From: Vagococcus lutrae
GTDB lineage: Bacteria > Bacillota > Bacilli > Lactobacillales > Vagococcaceae
Length of the DNA: 64,000 nt
Reading direction: 5' to 3'
NCBI RefSeq assembly: GCF_003987555.1
Contig: NZ_NGJW01000001.1
Coordinates: 62,001-126,000, forward strand
Part shown: positions 34,300 to 42,860 of the stretch, one piece after another
How the letters are laid out: each line of letters opens with the position of its first letter
How positions within the stretch are numbered: position 1 is the first letter of the stretch
Notes under the pieces: generated by a model
What the model was told of the DNA's origin: nothing
Database searches by the model: none
What the model saw: only the letters and a program-made list of their open reading frames with translations
Translations under genes and position numbers: made by a program

Positions 34300-35724
34300 C
34301 TAACTTTTATGAACATTTAAATAGACCCAATCATTTATTTTATCTGTCAATTCTTTAAATTGAGATGAATTGATCGGCTCATTCCAAATAATTGTTTCCA
34401 GTTTATCTCTGTATAACTCTGGATGGTCTGTAATGATTAACTGAGTCCCTTCAGTTAAACTCCAACTAACTTCAACTGGGAATAATAAATGCATGGTTAA
34501 ATACCTTTTGATTGCTTTATTATATGATTGAGAACCTCTAACATCCACACATATATAATATTTCGGTAGTATTTCATATAGATTTACGTTTTCAATTAAA
34601 CTAATCAACATTTTTTCTAAAACATAACAACTGTTAAATAACATCTCTGTTCCATCATATACTTGAACAAAATCCTCTATTATTTGATAATGAGCAGGAT
34701 AATACTTCTTAAAAAAAATAAATTCTTCTCTCGCGATGATATCTCGTTTATCATTCAATATATTTTTCGATAAACAAAAATATTTTATTGTGTCTTCTTT
34801 CAATTGTTGAAATACTTCTTCTTTCAAATCCAAATCTTTTCTTTTCAAGTAATTTAAAAACAATTTCCCTTCGTTTAAAACACTCTCATCTCTTACATTT
34901 TCTATACTAAAATTAAAATGATTTTCAAAATAAATAATGATATTCTTTTTTATAATTAGTAAATCTTTAGCGTTCAGTCTAGGATAGTGCTTTCTTATCA
35001 ATTCTTCAATCTCTTCATTTAACTTACTCTCTTCATTCACCTTGTAATAATCCAGACACGTTATATCATAGCCATTATATGATCTATAATTTGCTACATT
35101 TAAATATACCTCACAATGATAAATAAAAGTCGTAGAAACAACTACATCATAATTTTTTTTAAGAATTCTCATTAAATCTTGACGATAAGATGTAACCTCT
35201 TTATCATCGAAAATAATATAAATATCCATCATCAACATTTCCAACGTTTCTAACGGCCCTGTAATAGAAAAACCAGTCGAAATGTTTACTTCAATATATT
35301 TTAAAGTTGTTTTTAATATCTGAAGCTCTTTATAAACTTTTGATTGACTAATAAAAAAACACATAGAAAAACTTACAATAGTAAATTTTTTTAAAAACAA
35401 ATGATGTAATAGGTTTATTTTTATTGATTTTTTTAAGTAATAACGTAACAATTCTTTTTTATTGCAATTACGATTGGATGATAACTTAACAAAGTGATGA
35501 TCTTGTTCAAATAAGTATGTTCCAAATACACTAAAGACATCTTGATTTAATTGTAATAAATATTTCTCCAATAAAAAGGTAGATATGTTTAATTTTTGTC
35601 TCAATTCATTTTTACTACTAATTGGCTTATCAGCAATATTCAATTCATCAAACAACTCAATTTTTGATTGAAAATTATCATCTAACAATTCTTCAAATAT
35701 CCTTAAATATATATTCTCTCTCAT
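34300..35724 (-). CDS. Mga-family helix-turn-helix transcriptional regulator
   Basis: A 474-residue protein with the architecture of Mga/AtxA-type virulence regulators. There are N-terminal winged-helix regions (residues about 10-60 with SKNELRQKLNISTFLLEKYL, and 100-170 with FFISQSKVYKELQILKTTLKYI), a PRD-like helical middle, and a C-terminal EIIB-like fold (PKYYICVDVRG and VEVSWSL...TQLIITDHPEL). Such regulators commonly accompany WxL and other surface-protein loci and activate them. Only 68 bases separate it from the upstream WxL gene and those contain a terminator, so it is probably expressed by read-through. AAGGAG precedes the ATG. Confidence 0.83.
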   Translation of the reverse strand: MRENIYLRIFEELLDDNFQSKIELFDELNIADKPISSKNELRQKLNISTFLLEKYLLQLNQDVFSVFGTYLFEQDHHFVKLSSNRNCNKKELLRYYLKKSIKINLLHHLFLKKFTIVSFSMCFFISQSKVYKELQILKTTLKYIEVNISTGFSITGPLETLEMLMMDIYIIFDDKEVTSYRQDLMRILKKNYDVVVSTTFIYHCEVYLNVANYRSYNGYDITCLDYYKVNEESKLNEEIEELIRKHYPRLNAKDLLIIKKNIIIYFENHFNFSIENVRDESVLNEGKLFLNYLKRKDLDLKEEVFQQLKEDTIKYFCLSKNILNDKRDIIAREEFIFFKKYYPAHYQIIEDFVQVYDGTEMLFNSCYVLEKMLISLIENVNLYEILPKYYICVDVRGSQSYNKAIKRYLTMHLLFPVEVSWSLTEGTQLIITDHPELYRDKLETIIWNEPINSSQFKELTDKINDWVYLNVHKS

Positions 35725-35750
35725 TTATCTCCTTCCGAATAATAAGTGCG

Positions 35751-35778
35751 TAAAAGACTATCAGTTTCCTGATAGTCC
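35751..35778 (-). terminator. Attenuating terminator between the WxL operon and the Mga gene
   Basis: Nine-base stem GACTATCAG / CTGATAGTC, four-base loop, then UUUU on the minus strand. It is short and has a short U run, so leaky termination is expected. Confidence 0.7.
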
Positions 35779-35792
35779 TTACCTACGATATG

Positions 35793-36530
35793 CTATTTAC
35801 CTGGAGCGTCAGTTAGTGTCCAATTAAAAGCTGTAGTATATTGTGTTTTATATTTTACGGCCTTACCCGGTACATGTAATTTAATATTACTTCCTGCTGT
35901 CTGTTCATCTCCCCAACGCGTTAAGAAAGTTCCTGCTCCAGCACCTTCTTTTGCTGACATAACAAGTGTTGCTACACCGGGATCTAATTTAACGTTCTCT
36001 AAAGCAATTGGTTCATCTGATTCAGATACAGTTTTGACATTAGCATTAGTAAATTCTACCATAGCTCCGTTCAATTCATGACCCTTTTCATCTATAAATT
36101 GACCATTTTGTTCAACTGTTAATGTCCACCCCGCTAAATTCCCTCGATTATCGGTGATCTGTACATAGTTAGGTCCTACTTTTTCTGCACCATCTTTTAA
36201 TTTATATTTCAAAGCATCAGCATAGTATACTTCATCCTTAGATGAAATTTTTTGTTCCCCAAAATAAAAGCTTGAAGCAAAATCAATCGATAACGGTCCA
36301 GGCGTACCTGGATTAGGTCCACCCTCTGGATTTGTTGGATTTTCTGGAGAAACTGGAATATTTGGATCTGTTGGGTCGACAGGGCTTGTAGGGCCATCAT
36401 TATAAATAAACTCAAGTAACCCATTAGATGTATAATTTGTTCCATGTTCCTCCGCAAAAACGGATAATGTGCCGATACTTAAGCCTACTATCATTACAGC
36501 TGTAAGTCCACTTATTTTATTATACTTCAT
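35793..36530 (-). CDS. WxL domain surface protein 1
   Basis: Secreted protein (245 residues) held on peptidoglycan by a C-terminal WxL domain. Signal peptide with cleavage near SVFAEE (residue 26); then a YTSNGLLEF motif; a Pro/Asp/Asn-rich linker (residues 48-80); then the WxL domain with first motif GWTLTVEQ near 134 and the last FNWTLTDAPGK at the C-terminus. Similar in layout to the next gene, which shares the linker end TPGPLSIDFASSF. Last structural gene of the operon, followed by a terminator. AAAGGAG precedes the ATG. Confidence 0.9.
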   Translation of the reverse strand: MKYNKISGLTAVMIVGLSIGTLSVFAEEHGTNYTSNGLLEFIYNDGPTSPVDPTDPNIPVSPENPTNPEGGPNPGTPGPLSIDFASSFYFGEQKISSKDEVYYADALKYKLKDGAEKVGPNYVQITDNRGNLAGWTLTVEQNGQFIDEKGHELNGAMVEFTNANVKTVSESDEPIALENVKLDPGVATLVMSAKEGAGAGTFLTRWGDEQTAGSNIKLHVPGKAVKYKTQYTTAFNWTLTDAPGK

Positions 36531-36569
36531 ATCGATTCTCCTTTAATTTTTTTTAACAATTTACATTAC

Positions 36570-37355
36570 TTATACTCCAGGAATATCACTTAATGTCCAT
36601 GTTAAGGTTGTTCTGTAAGCAGCCGCATCTTTAGGTGTCGAACCTGGTACAGACAATGTGACACTCTTCGTTATATCCACTTCTATATTATTATTGTCTT
36701 TATCTTTTTCGATAACTTGTGATACTTCTCCCCAATAATCCAACCATGTCCCTGCACCAGTATCTTTTTTTGCTGCCATAATAACACGCTCTTCACCTGG
36801 AACTAAATTTTCTATATCAAAAACATCTGGTTTATCGACATCTGTGATACTATTCGCTTTTGAATCAGCAAATGATATAGCGGCACCTGTAAGTATGTTA
36901 TTTAAAGTGTTTTTCGCCTCAAATTGCTGTTCTTGTTTAACTTTTAATGTCCAACCGGCATTCGTTCCACGTTTATCTGAAACTTGCACATAGTTAGGTC
37001 GGTTATCATAACTTCCAAATCTTTGCGCCCGTGCATAGTAAATTTCATCTTTATTCGTAATCTTATTTTCACCAAAATCAAAACTTGAAGCAAAATCAAT
37101 CGATAACGGCCCAGGTGTTCCGGGTTGTGGATTCGGATTTTCTGGATTGGTTGGATCAATAGGATCTACTGGTGTATCAGGTTTTGTAGGATCTACAGGT
37201 TCAGTCGGGTCTAAATCTGGGACAAATTTCACCATACCATTCGAGCTATATACCCCGCCATTTTCATCCTGTTCTGCTGCTAAAACACTAGGTGCTAACA
37301 AAGTAGAACCTAAAATAGTTAGTGTTAATACTGACATGAATTTTTTATTATTCAT
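36570..37355 (-). CDS. WxL domain surface protein 2
   Basis: Secreted WxL protein, 261 residues. Signal peptide ends near VLAAEQ (residue 27), followed by VYSSNGMVKF, a Pro-rich linker built of DPT/NPE steps (residues 50-80) and the WxL domain with AGWTLKVKQ near 132 and LTWTLSDIPGV at the C-terminus. It lies 39 bases upstream of WxL protein 1 with no terminator between, and looks like its tandem duplicate. AAAGGGG precedes the ATG. Role: peptidoglycan-attached component of a WxL complex, by family knowledge. Confidence 0.9.
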   Translation of the reverse strand: MNNKKFMSVLTLTILGSTLLAPSVLAAEQDENGGVYSSNGMVKFVPDLDPTEPVDPTKPDTPVDPIDPTNPENPNPQPGTPGPLSIDFASSFDFGENKITNKDEIYYARAQRFGSYDNRPNYVQVSDKRGTNAGWTLKVKQEQQFEAKNTLNNILTGAAISFADSKANSITDVDKPDVFDIENLVPGEERVIMAAKKDTGAGTWLDYWGEVSQVIEKDKDNNNIEVDITKSVTLSVPGSTPKDAAAYRTTLTWTLSDIPGV

Positions 37356-37414
37356 ATTTATTCCCCTTTCAGAATTTTTTTATATTTAGCAGATTATTAA
37401 GTAATCTGTTAATA

Positions 37415-38194
37415 TCAAGAATTTATTAAAAACAATTTGATTATTAACCACGTCAAGATGATATATAAACTCATCAACCATAGTGATTTACTTCCTTTAT
37501 TACTATTAAGTATTGTTGGTTTGTCGACTAATTCATTATTTTGAAAATAATCTATACGCTTCATTTGCCTATCACTTGTTTCTTTATAATGAATAAGGTC
37601 AGCATCGACTATTAATCTTTTTTTCGTATAGTTAGGTTGATCACATGTTATCAATGTCATTTTCGGCTTAGTTGTCGGTGATAACACCGAAACATTTTTT
37701 TCATCAGTAATATAAACTTCCGTTATTTCATACATATATTCGTGAGTTGGGGTAGTTAATATTAACTCATCGCGTTGTTTTAACTTTGAAATATCTCCAA
37801 ACAATAAATCTCTATCCGATAAGTGATGTCCTAAAATAACCAAATTATCTCTCATAGGATCTCTTGTTGGATACATGTTAACACCCCCGGTTAAAAAACT
37901 CGTACTAGACGTGTCATTTGATACTGGTAATCGTTTATCTAGAGGTAATAACGATAAAACTGATGAAAAGTTAGTACTTGAATTCATTTCTAAAATTTGC
38001 TTCATATTAGGTGCTTGTAACTTTGATAAGTCAAATAATTGTTTGCTTTCTTCTGCAATACTCTTATCGTATACATACTTTATCCGACTCGTCTTTTGAG
38101 TAAGTATCGTCATTTTAATATAAGGATAGAATAATAATGTTATCCCCACTATGAGTAACATTGTAGTTATTATATTATTCTGTTTTTTGCTCAT
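37415..38194 (-). CDS. Sortase encoded in the WxL locus
   Basis: Transpeptidase that anchors proteins to the wall. The 259-residue product has an N-terminal membrane helix (8-24), the sortase barrel and a second helix at the C-terminus (about 238-257). Catalytic residues are visible: His123 in VILGHHLSD, Cys184 in LITCDQPN and Arg193 in KKRLIVDADL. The core motifs resemble class A, while the C-terminal membrane segment is more usual for class C, so the class is unclear. It overlaps the DUF916 gene by 20 bases. The only candidate substrate in the locus is the small protein with LPRLG. A housekeeping sortase is unlikely given the position. Confidence 0.88.
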   Translation of the reverse strand: MSKKQNNIITTMLLIVGITLLFYPYIKMTILTQKTSRIKYVYDKSIAEESKQLFDLSKLQAPNMKQILEMNSSTNFSSVLSLLPLDKRLPVSNDTSSTSFLTGGVNMYPTRDPMRDNLVILGHHLSDRDLLFGDISKLKQRDELILTTPTHEYMYEITEVYITDEKNVSVLSPTTKPKMTLITCDQPNYTKKRLIVDADLIHYKETSDRQMKRIDYFQNNELVDKPTILNSNKGSKSLWLMSLYIILTWLIIKLFLINS

Positions 38195-39254
38195 TGGTTT
38201 GCCTCTTCGTCATATAAATGTTCATAAGCAATGCTAGAATAACTATAGTTAGCCCACCTATGATATACCACATAGTGTAATCCTGTTTGATTGTAACATC
38301 TTCCCTATTCAGTGCACGTGCTTTTTCTTTAGTAATTGTAAACTCTTCAGAAAAGCTCCATTTATTTCGATATCGGATAGGCTCACCATCATTATTTTCA
38401 CCATACTCGTATTTTCCATCTTCATGCTGATTAGCAAAAACAGTAATAGATGCGATATGTTTCCCTGCCTCTATTTTTTGCTTCTCTTCTCTAACTGGAT
38501 AAGCAAATGATGTATTCGGAGCTACTTGCATAAACTCTTTAATAGCTTTAATAGTAGGCTCTTTTTTATTTTCTCTACTTATTTCAGACACAACAATCAT
38601 GTTGTTCAAATACACAGGTGTCGTATTTTGGAAATCGGTCATAATAACATTTCGAGCATTAACTTGTGATGGATAAACTTTTTTTACTTTCAACTCAGGT
38701 TCTATATGTTTTAAGCTATCGGAATGTAGGATTATTGCGACTACATATGAATACTCATTTTTAATAGCAAGACCATTTTCTTTATTGTTCTCAGTCGACT
38801 CTTTAATATTTTCCTTTAATGTGATTCCTCCGGCAATAACCCCTTCAAACTTTTCATTCGGAGGTATCACTGTTAATGTCAAATTATATGTACCCATCTT
38901 TGGTATAATTATTGTATCTTCTGTTTTTACTAAATCTGCTAAATCATATTTTAAAGTTTCATCAGGTTTAATATCATTTTTTGAATACTCTACTACACCA
39001 TTACCATTAGTTGTAGCAGATGCTATATTAGGACTAATTTCTATATCTTGATCTGTATCATTTCTCAAATGTATAGTTAATTTCTGTTCCACTCCAGGCT
39101 CAACTTGAATATCAAAATATGTTTGGTTTTTATCTATCTGCGTTTCCGCTTGAATAGGTTCTACTGAAAAATTAAATTCATTGGCTGAAACATATGTTGC
39201 ATTTATATCTAGTATGAAACAAAAAATTAGGATTAGCACTTTTTTGATTTTCAT
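38175..39254 (-). CDS. DUF916/DUF3324 (WxL-interacting) surface protein
   Basis: A 359-residue membrane-anchored protein of the WxL-locus DUF916-DUF3324 family. Signal peptide (1-24), DUF916 Ig-like domain (FNFSVEPIQAETQ, YFDIQVEPGVEQKLTIHLRND; residues 27-150), DUF3324 Ig-like domain (about 165-310), then a C-terminal transmembrane helix (331-347) and a basic tail. Family members bind WxL proteins and peptidoglycan. It overlaps the sortase gene by 20 bases and follows the small anchored protein by 12. Length is typical. Confidence 0.9.
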   Translation of the reverse strand: MKIKKVLILIFCFILDINATYVSANEFNFSVEPIQAETQIDKNQTYFDIQVEPGVEQKLTIHLRNDTDQDIEISPNIASATTNGNGVVEYSKNDIKPDETLKYDLADLVKTEDTIIIPKMGTYNLTLTVIPPNEKFEGVIAGGITLKENIKESTENNKENGLAIKNEYSYVVAIILHSDSLKHIEPELKVKKVYPSQVNARNVIMTDFQNTTPVYLNNMIVVSEISRENKKEPTIKAIKEFMQVAPNTSFAYPVREEKQKIEAGKHIASITVFANQHEDGKYEYGENNDGEPIRYRNKWSFSEEFTITKEKARALNREDVTIKQDYTMWYIIGGLTIVILALLMNIYMTKRQTNEQKTE

Positions 39255-39266
39255 ATTCCTATCTCC

Positions 39267-39608
39267 TTATAATAAAAACTTCTTCTTTATATCTAACTGT
39301 TTCAGATAGAGGAGAAGAACAATAATGATTATGCTGCCTGTTTGTTGTATCCAAAGACTTCCTACATCACCTAATCTTGGAAGAATCATTATTGTCTGTT
39401 CATTATTTTTAGAGTTTCCTGAATATGGTGTAATCGCATATGTAGATGGTATTTCATTTAAATCTCCTTGTGGCGTATTAGGTACATACTTTCCATAGAA
39501 CCCGATTTGGCCGTTAGATTGGTAATTGTTTTCTGCTTTTACCACTATAGGTAATAAGAAACTCAGTATTATTATCCACTTAAATAAGTTTTTCCTTTTT
39601 AACGTCAT
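39267..39608 (-). CDS. Small wall-anchored protein with LPRLG sorting-like signal
   Basis: A 113-residue protein typical of WxL loci in position and shape. A signal peptide (1-25, ending VVKAEN) is followed by the YQSNGQIGFYGKY motif shared with small WxL-locus proteins, a short linker, then ILPRLGDVGS, a hydrophobic helix (SIIIIVLLLYL) and a basic tail (KKKFLL). The sorting pentapeptide is LPRLG rather than LPXTG, with Leu in place of Thr. Start ATG at 39608 is chosen because AGAGGA is nine bases upstream. The adjacent sortase is its likely partner, by inference. Confidence 0.82.
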   Translation of the reverse strand: MTLKRKNLFKWIIILSFLLPIVVKAENNYQSNGQIGFYGKYVPNTPQGDLNEIPSTYAITPYSGNSKNNEQTIMILPRLGDVGSLWIQQTGSIIIIVLLLYLKQLDIKKKFLL

Positions 39609-39629
39609 CTGATTCCATCCTCTCATTCA

Positions 39630-42257
39630 CTATGGTGTAACTTTTAACCGCCATTCTAATTTCCCTTGATACTGACCAACATATTGCCTATTCCAAGGTA
39701 TTTCGATACTTATTCCTCTTTTATTTTTCTCATTCCAGTCTGTATTTACAATGTAATCACCACTATGTTTATAGGTCTTGATTACAGTTTCCGAAGTTGT
39801 AATTCTCTCTTTCTTCGGTCCGTCATTCCACCACATTAAATCAGATAACACTTTTTCTTCGTTTTCTTGATTTGTTAAAGGCTCTACTTCATTTATTGTA
39901 AGCGTCCAATCATTGGCATCTTTATTTCTATTTTCCCTTACTATTAAGTCGCCAACTATTGTTGCCCAAAACTCATGTGATTTCGAGTCTATCATGTGCT
40001 TCCCAAAATCAATCGAACTCGGAACTGCAATAAGGTTTAAAATTTCTTCTTTGATATCTACTGTTACAACATTTGAAACATTGTCATATTGTGGACCGCT
40101 GTATCTGAAATCAAAAGAAAGAGCATCTTGTTCAAGTTCTTGCTTGACGGTTGCTTCAATAACTACTTCAAGCCTATCTTTTTGATTCAACGTTTCAATC
40201 CATCTGTCATCAAAAAAAGATATGATTAGTTGATCTCCTTCAAATCGAATAAACTTTTTCTCTTTCAACTCTTCATCATTTATTTTCACTTTCAAACTAT
40301 CAGTATCCAATCCTGACAAATTTGTCGAAATAGAATCATATTTTTCATATTTAGTTCCTGTAGTCATTTTTTCAATATCATTTCTAATACTAACTCTTTC
40401 TCCTGCAAATACAGAGATATTTTTTCTATACATTTGATCACTATCAGTCACTTTTTTAATTTGACTACTTAAAAAGTATTGGGGTTTCTCTTTCACAAAA
40501 TTAATTTTAACCTCATTAGAATCACTAATAACACCATCGTCTAAATAAAAAAATCGGTACGACTTAGTGGTTCCAGGTGTCGAGTTTTTTATTTTCGCTT
40601 TAAAATTCAAGTCAGCTTCTTTCTTCATTTCAGATGCCATTTCATCTAATGTCACAATTAATTTATTTTTCTCAATTTTAATATTATTTTCTGTCACTTT
40701 CTTATTATCAATTTTCAAAGAACCAGCTTGATATTCTAAATTATCCATTTCAATCATTATTTGGGCTTCTTTAGTAAATTCGGAATACTTGTCATCTAAG
40801 ATTAAATGATCGTTAATGTCTATTATATTTTTTTCATTAGCTTCTATTTCATTAGTATACGTATTCTCTTGTTCCTTTTTTAGCGTTGCAACGTGGCTAA
40901 CTGAATTAGGAATAGATGTCATAGCAATCGCATTTTCAGCCCAAAGTGCTCCCGTTGAACCTGTAAACCCCCAGTGAACATAGGAACCACCAAAACGACT
41001 TTTGTAATCACTCAAATCAAAACTTATAGTTCCATCTGTTGGTATCAGAGAATTATTGTTCATTCTTTTTTTTAATTCTAAATCCGGCAATAAGATACTA
41101 AGTCGCTTACTTGTAGTATCCCAATTCACATCGAACTGATGCCACCTACCGTCTGATAAAAAATTCGTTGGGAAACGTGCTTCTATGTGATTTCCTGCTT
41201 GATAAATATGGCTATTACCCGATGGTATTGTATACGCCACATGCCCTTTATGTTCTTCATTATTTCTTATCAATCCGTAATCCATATCGTCTTTAGGACT
41301 CCTGCTGTTGTTGTAATAAGTATCAAACTCAAAAGATAAAGCTCTAGAAATATGTTTCCTTGAATTTCTTGTACTATAAGCACCAAGTCCCGATCCGCTA
41401 CTTCCAATGGCTCTTGCACCTAGCGAATCGTTATGCAACGTAAATGTGATACCATCTGCAGCATCCTTTCCTTGATTTCCTAAATATATCCAAGATCTCA
41501 TTCTGAAATCTTTATCTAAGTTAATTTTCTGTTTTGACCAAATAGCTCCTGATTGATAAATGTCAGATGTAATCTGTAAAACTTTTCCATTCTGAATAAT
41601 AGCTAGACCTTTTCCTACGGGTACATTAAATATCTGGTTCAATGGCAAAATATTTTTTTCATCCGGAATCTTAGGAACATCTCTACTAGTAGAAGCATCA
41701 AGAACCGATGAATCCACCATATCGACGATAGACTCCTCACCTACATTTTCAACTGAAATAACAGCTTCTTCTTTAACACTCTCTTGATTAGATAAATCCT
41801 TTTTGTCAACTTCTTCTGCAATATTTTGATCATCGTTTTGGACTATAGAATTTTCTTTGATATTAATTTCAAATTTTTCATTATTAGTTATCTCTAATTG
41901 AATAATTTCTCCTATACGGTACTCTCTTTCATTTTCATCTTTGAAATAAATATCTTTCCAATCAATATTTTCTAACAACATCTCTTTAATGCTTTCTTCA
42001 GATATTTTCTGTTTTACCGTCTTAATATTGATATTCTCATTTTTTAATAGAGGTTTTATTGTTTTATTGTCTATAATTTCAATTTCGTATTCATCTTTAT
42101 TATCAATTATTTCAATCTCGTCTTCATTTTTATTATCAATTATTTTATTTTCCGAATTTATGTTTTCAATTTTTGTATTAGGAATCGGAATCGTAGAAAT
42201 CGGTATTAATAGACTTGAAATGAAACTCAATAAACATATTTTTGTTATCCATCTCAT
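39630..42257 (-). CDS. Large secreted L-type lectin-like WxL protein
   Basis: An 875-residue surface protein. Start ATG at 42257 follows AAAGGAG by eight bases; the frame stays open 60 codons further upstream but without a ribosome site or promoter. Signal peptide 1-25 is followed by a short tandem repeat (38-66) and an acidic, low-complexity region. An L-type lectin-like domain lies at about 203-455 (AADGITFTLHND, SFEFDTYYN, WHQFDVNWD), then beta-rich domains. The C-terminal WxL domain has DWTLTINEV and a final LEWRLKV. Such proteins bind glycans and join WxL complexes. First gene of the operon. Confidence 0.88.
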   Translation of the reverse strand: MRWITKICLLSFISSLLIPISTIPIPNTKIENINSENKIIDNKNEDEIEIIDNKDEYEIEIIDNKTIKPLLKNENINIKTVKQKISEESIKEMLLENIDWKDIYFKDENEREYRIGEIIQLEITNNEKFEINIKENSIVQNDDQNIAEEVDKKDLSNQESVKEEAVISVENVGEESIVDMVDSSVLDASTSRDVPKIPDEKNILPLNQIFNVPVGKGLAIIQNGKVLQITSDIYQSGAIWSKQKINLDKDFRMRSWIYLGNQGKDAADGITFTLHNDSLGARAIGSSGSGLGAYSTRNSRKHISRALSFEFDTYYNNSRSPKDDMDYGLIRNNEEHKGHVAYTIPSGNSHIYQAGNHIEARFPTNFLSDGRWHQFDVNWDTTSKRLSILLPDLELKKRMNNNSLIPTDGTISFDLSDYKSRFGGSYVHWGFTGSTGALWAENAIAMTSIPNSVSHVATLKKEQENTYTNEIEANEKNIIDINDHLILDDKYSEFTKEAQIMIEMDNLEYQAGSLKIDNKKVTENNIKIEKNKLIVTLDEMASEMKKEADLNFKAKIKNSTPGTTKSYRFFYLDDGVISDSNEVKINFVKEKPQYFLSSQIKKVTDSDQMYRKNISVFAGERVSIRNDIEKMTTGTKYEKYDSISTNLSGLDTDSLKVKINDEELKEKKFIRFEGDQLIISFFDDRWIETLNQKDRLEVVIEATVKQELEQDALSFDFRYSGPQYDNVSNVVTVDIKEEILNLIAVPSSIDFGKHMIDSKSHEFWATIVGDLIVRENRNKDANDWTLTINEVEPLTNQENEEKVLSDLMWWNDGPKKERITTSETVIKTYKHSGDYIVNTDWNEKNKRGISIEIPWNRQYVGQYQGKLEWRLKVTP
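42063..42143 (-). repeat. 33-bp tandem repeat within the lectin-WxL gene
   Basis: Two full and one partial copies encode IIDNKNEDEIE, IIDNKDEYEIE and IIDNK, just after the signal peptide. Base differences are few, so copy number may vary between strains. Confidence 0.75.
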
Positions 42258-42288
42258 AAAAGACAACTCCTTTCTTTCACTTTTTTTT

Positions 42289-42294
42289 ATTATA
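42289..42294 (-). promoter_or_regulatory. -10 element of the WxL operon
   Basis: TATAAT, 31 bases before the ATG at 42257, preceded by long A and T tracts and lacking a recognisable -35 hexamer. This fits an activator-dependent promoter, possibly served by the Mga-family regulator. Confidence 0.5.
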
Positions 42295-42776
42295 TAACAT
42301 TTTAAATACTCTTTTTTTTTATATTTTTTTGTTTTTCTAAAAAAAAATGTAACGCAGTTTTGTTTTTTATTTACTTTTAGAATATCCCTTATTTCAAGAT
42401 CAAACATAATTATTTCCAAATAAAACGTTTTATACAAGATAGATATTGCTTTTAATCATAATTTCAAAACGGAACAAACAAGTTATTTAATTAAAACGAA
42501 TGTAAAGACAATTAAATATAACTAATCCAAAATAAGAAGAAGATCTTAGATAAAATTGACAATAACTATCATGTTTAGATTCTATAGTTTAAAACACTAT
42601 AAGATAAAGGGCTGATGAATCAAAAAATGATTCATCAGCCCTTTATCTATTTTTATATGCTTAATTTAAGTAACATCAATCTAATTTTTAGCTACTTACC
42701 GATTAGATTCAAACCATTCCATAAAACTGAGTAAAAGATACTTATGGGGAAATAATTAATAAATATCAAATAAAAA
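42295..42776. other. Long AT-rich intergenic region between WxL operon and ptsI
   Basis: No gene is supported. It contains homopolymeric A/T tracts near the WxL promoter, the second hairpin repeat (42579-42648) and, on the minus strand, a short open tail (LLLSFMEWFESNR, about 42700-42745) that could be the end of a decayed gene. Binding sites for the Mga-like regulator would be expected at 42295-42480 but I cannot define one. Confidence 0.5.
42579..42648. repeat. Hairpin repeat, copy 2 (right flank of WxL island)
   Basis: ATTCTATAGTTTAAA, then a perfect 20-bp stem (arms 42602-42621 and 42629-42648) with a seven-base loop. The inner 15 bp are identical to copy 1 at 33684-33720. A TTGACA lies upstream at 42556. 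Confidence 0.75.
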
Positions 42777-42809
42777 AGATGAATAGAACGAATCCGTTCC
42801 ATCCATCTT
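42772..42809 (-). terminator. Terminator of ptsHI
   Basis: Stem AAGATGGATGGAACG / CGTTCTATTCATCTT with two G-U pairs, four-base loop and U6 on the minus strand. Confidence 0.88.
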
Positions 42810-42860
42810 CTCTTTACTTTATTTGACTAACCAGTCAATTTTTAAAATCAACATGTTTAA

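Noticed and set aside
37147-37389. Plus-strand open frame with GSTGV/GSIGS repeats.
   Set aside because: It is the antisense of the Pro/Asp-rich linker of WxL protein 2; no ribosome site or promoter.
41989-42297. Plus-strand hydrophobic open frame with SIISISYSS repeats.
   Set aside because: Antisense shadow of the tandem repeat and signal peptide of the lectin-WxL gene.
42258-42437. 60-codon N-terminal extension of the lectin-WxL protein.
   Set aside because: Highly basic, no ribosome site, and it would bury the signal peptide; ATG 42257 has AAAGGAG.
33671-42648. A complete composite transposon carrying the WxL operon.
   Set aside because: No intact transposase, no matching long IS ends and no target duplication that I can identify; only hairpin repeats and a transposase fragment.
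42700-42745. Minus-strand open tail ending LLLSFMEWFESNR before a stop, looking like the C-terminus of a lost gene.
   Set aside because: Upstream stops leave under 20 codons; no start, no ribosome site and no family recognised. Mentioned only as a possible relic.
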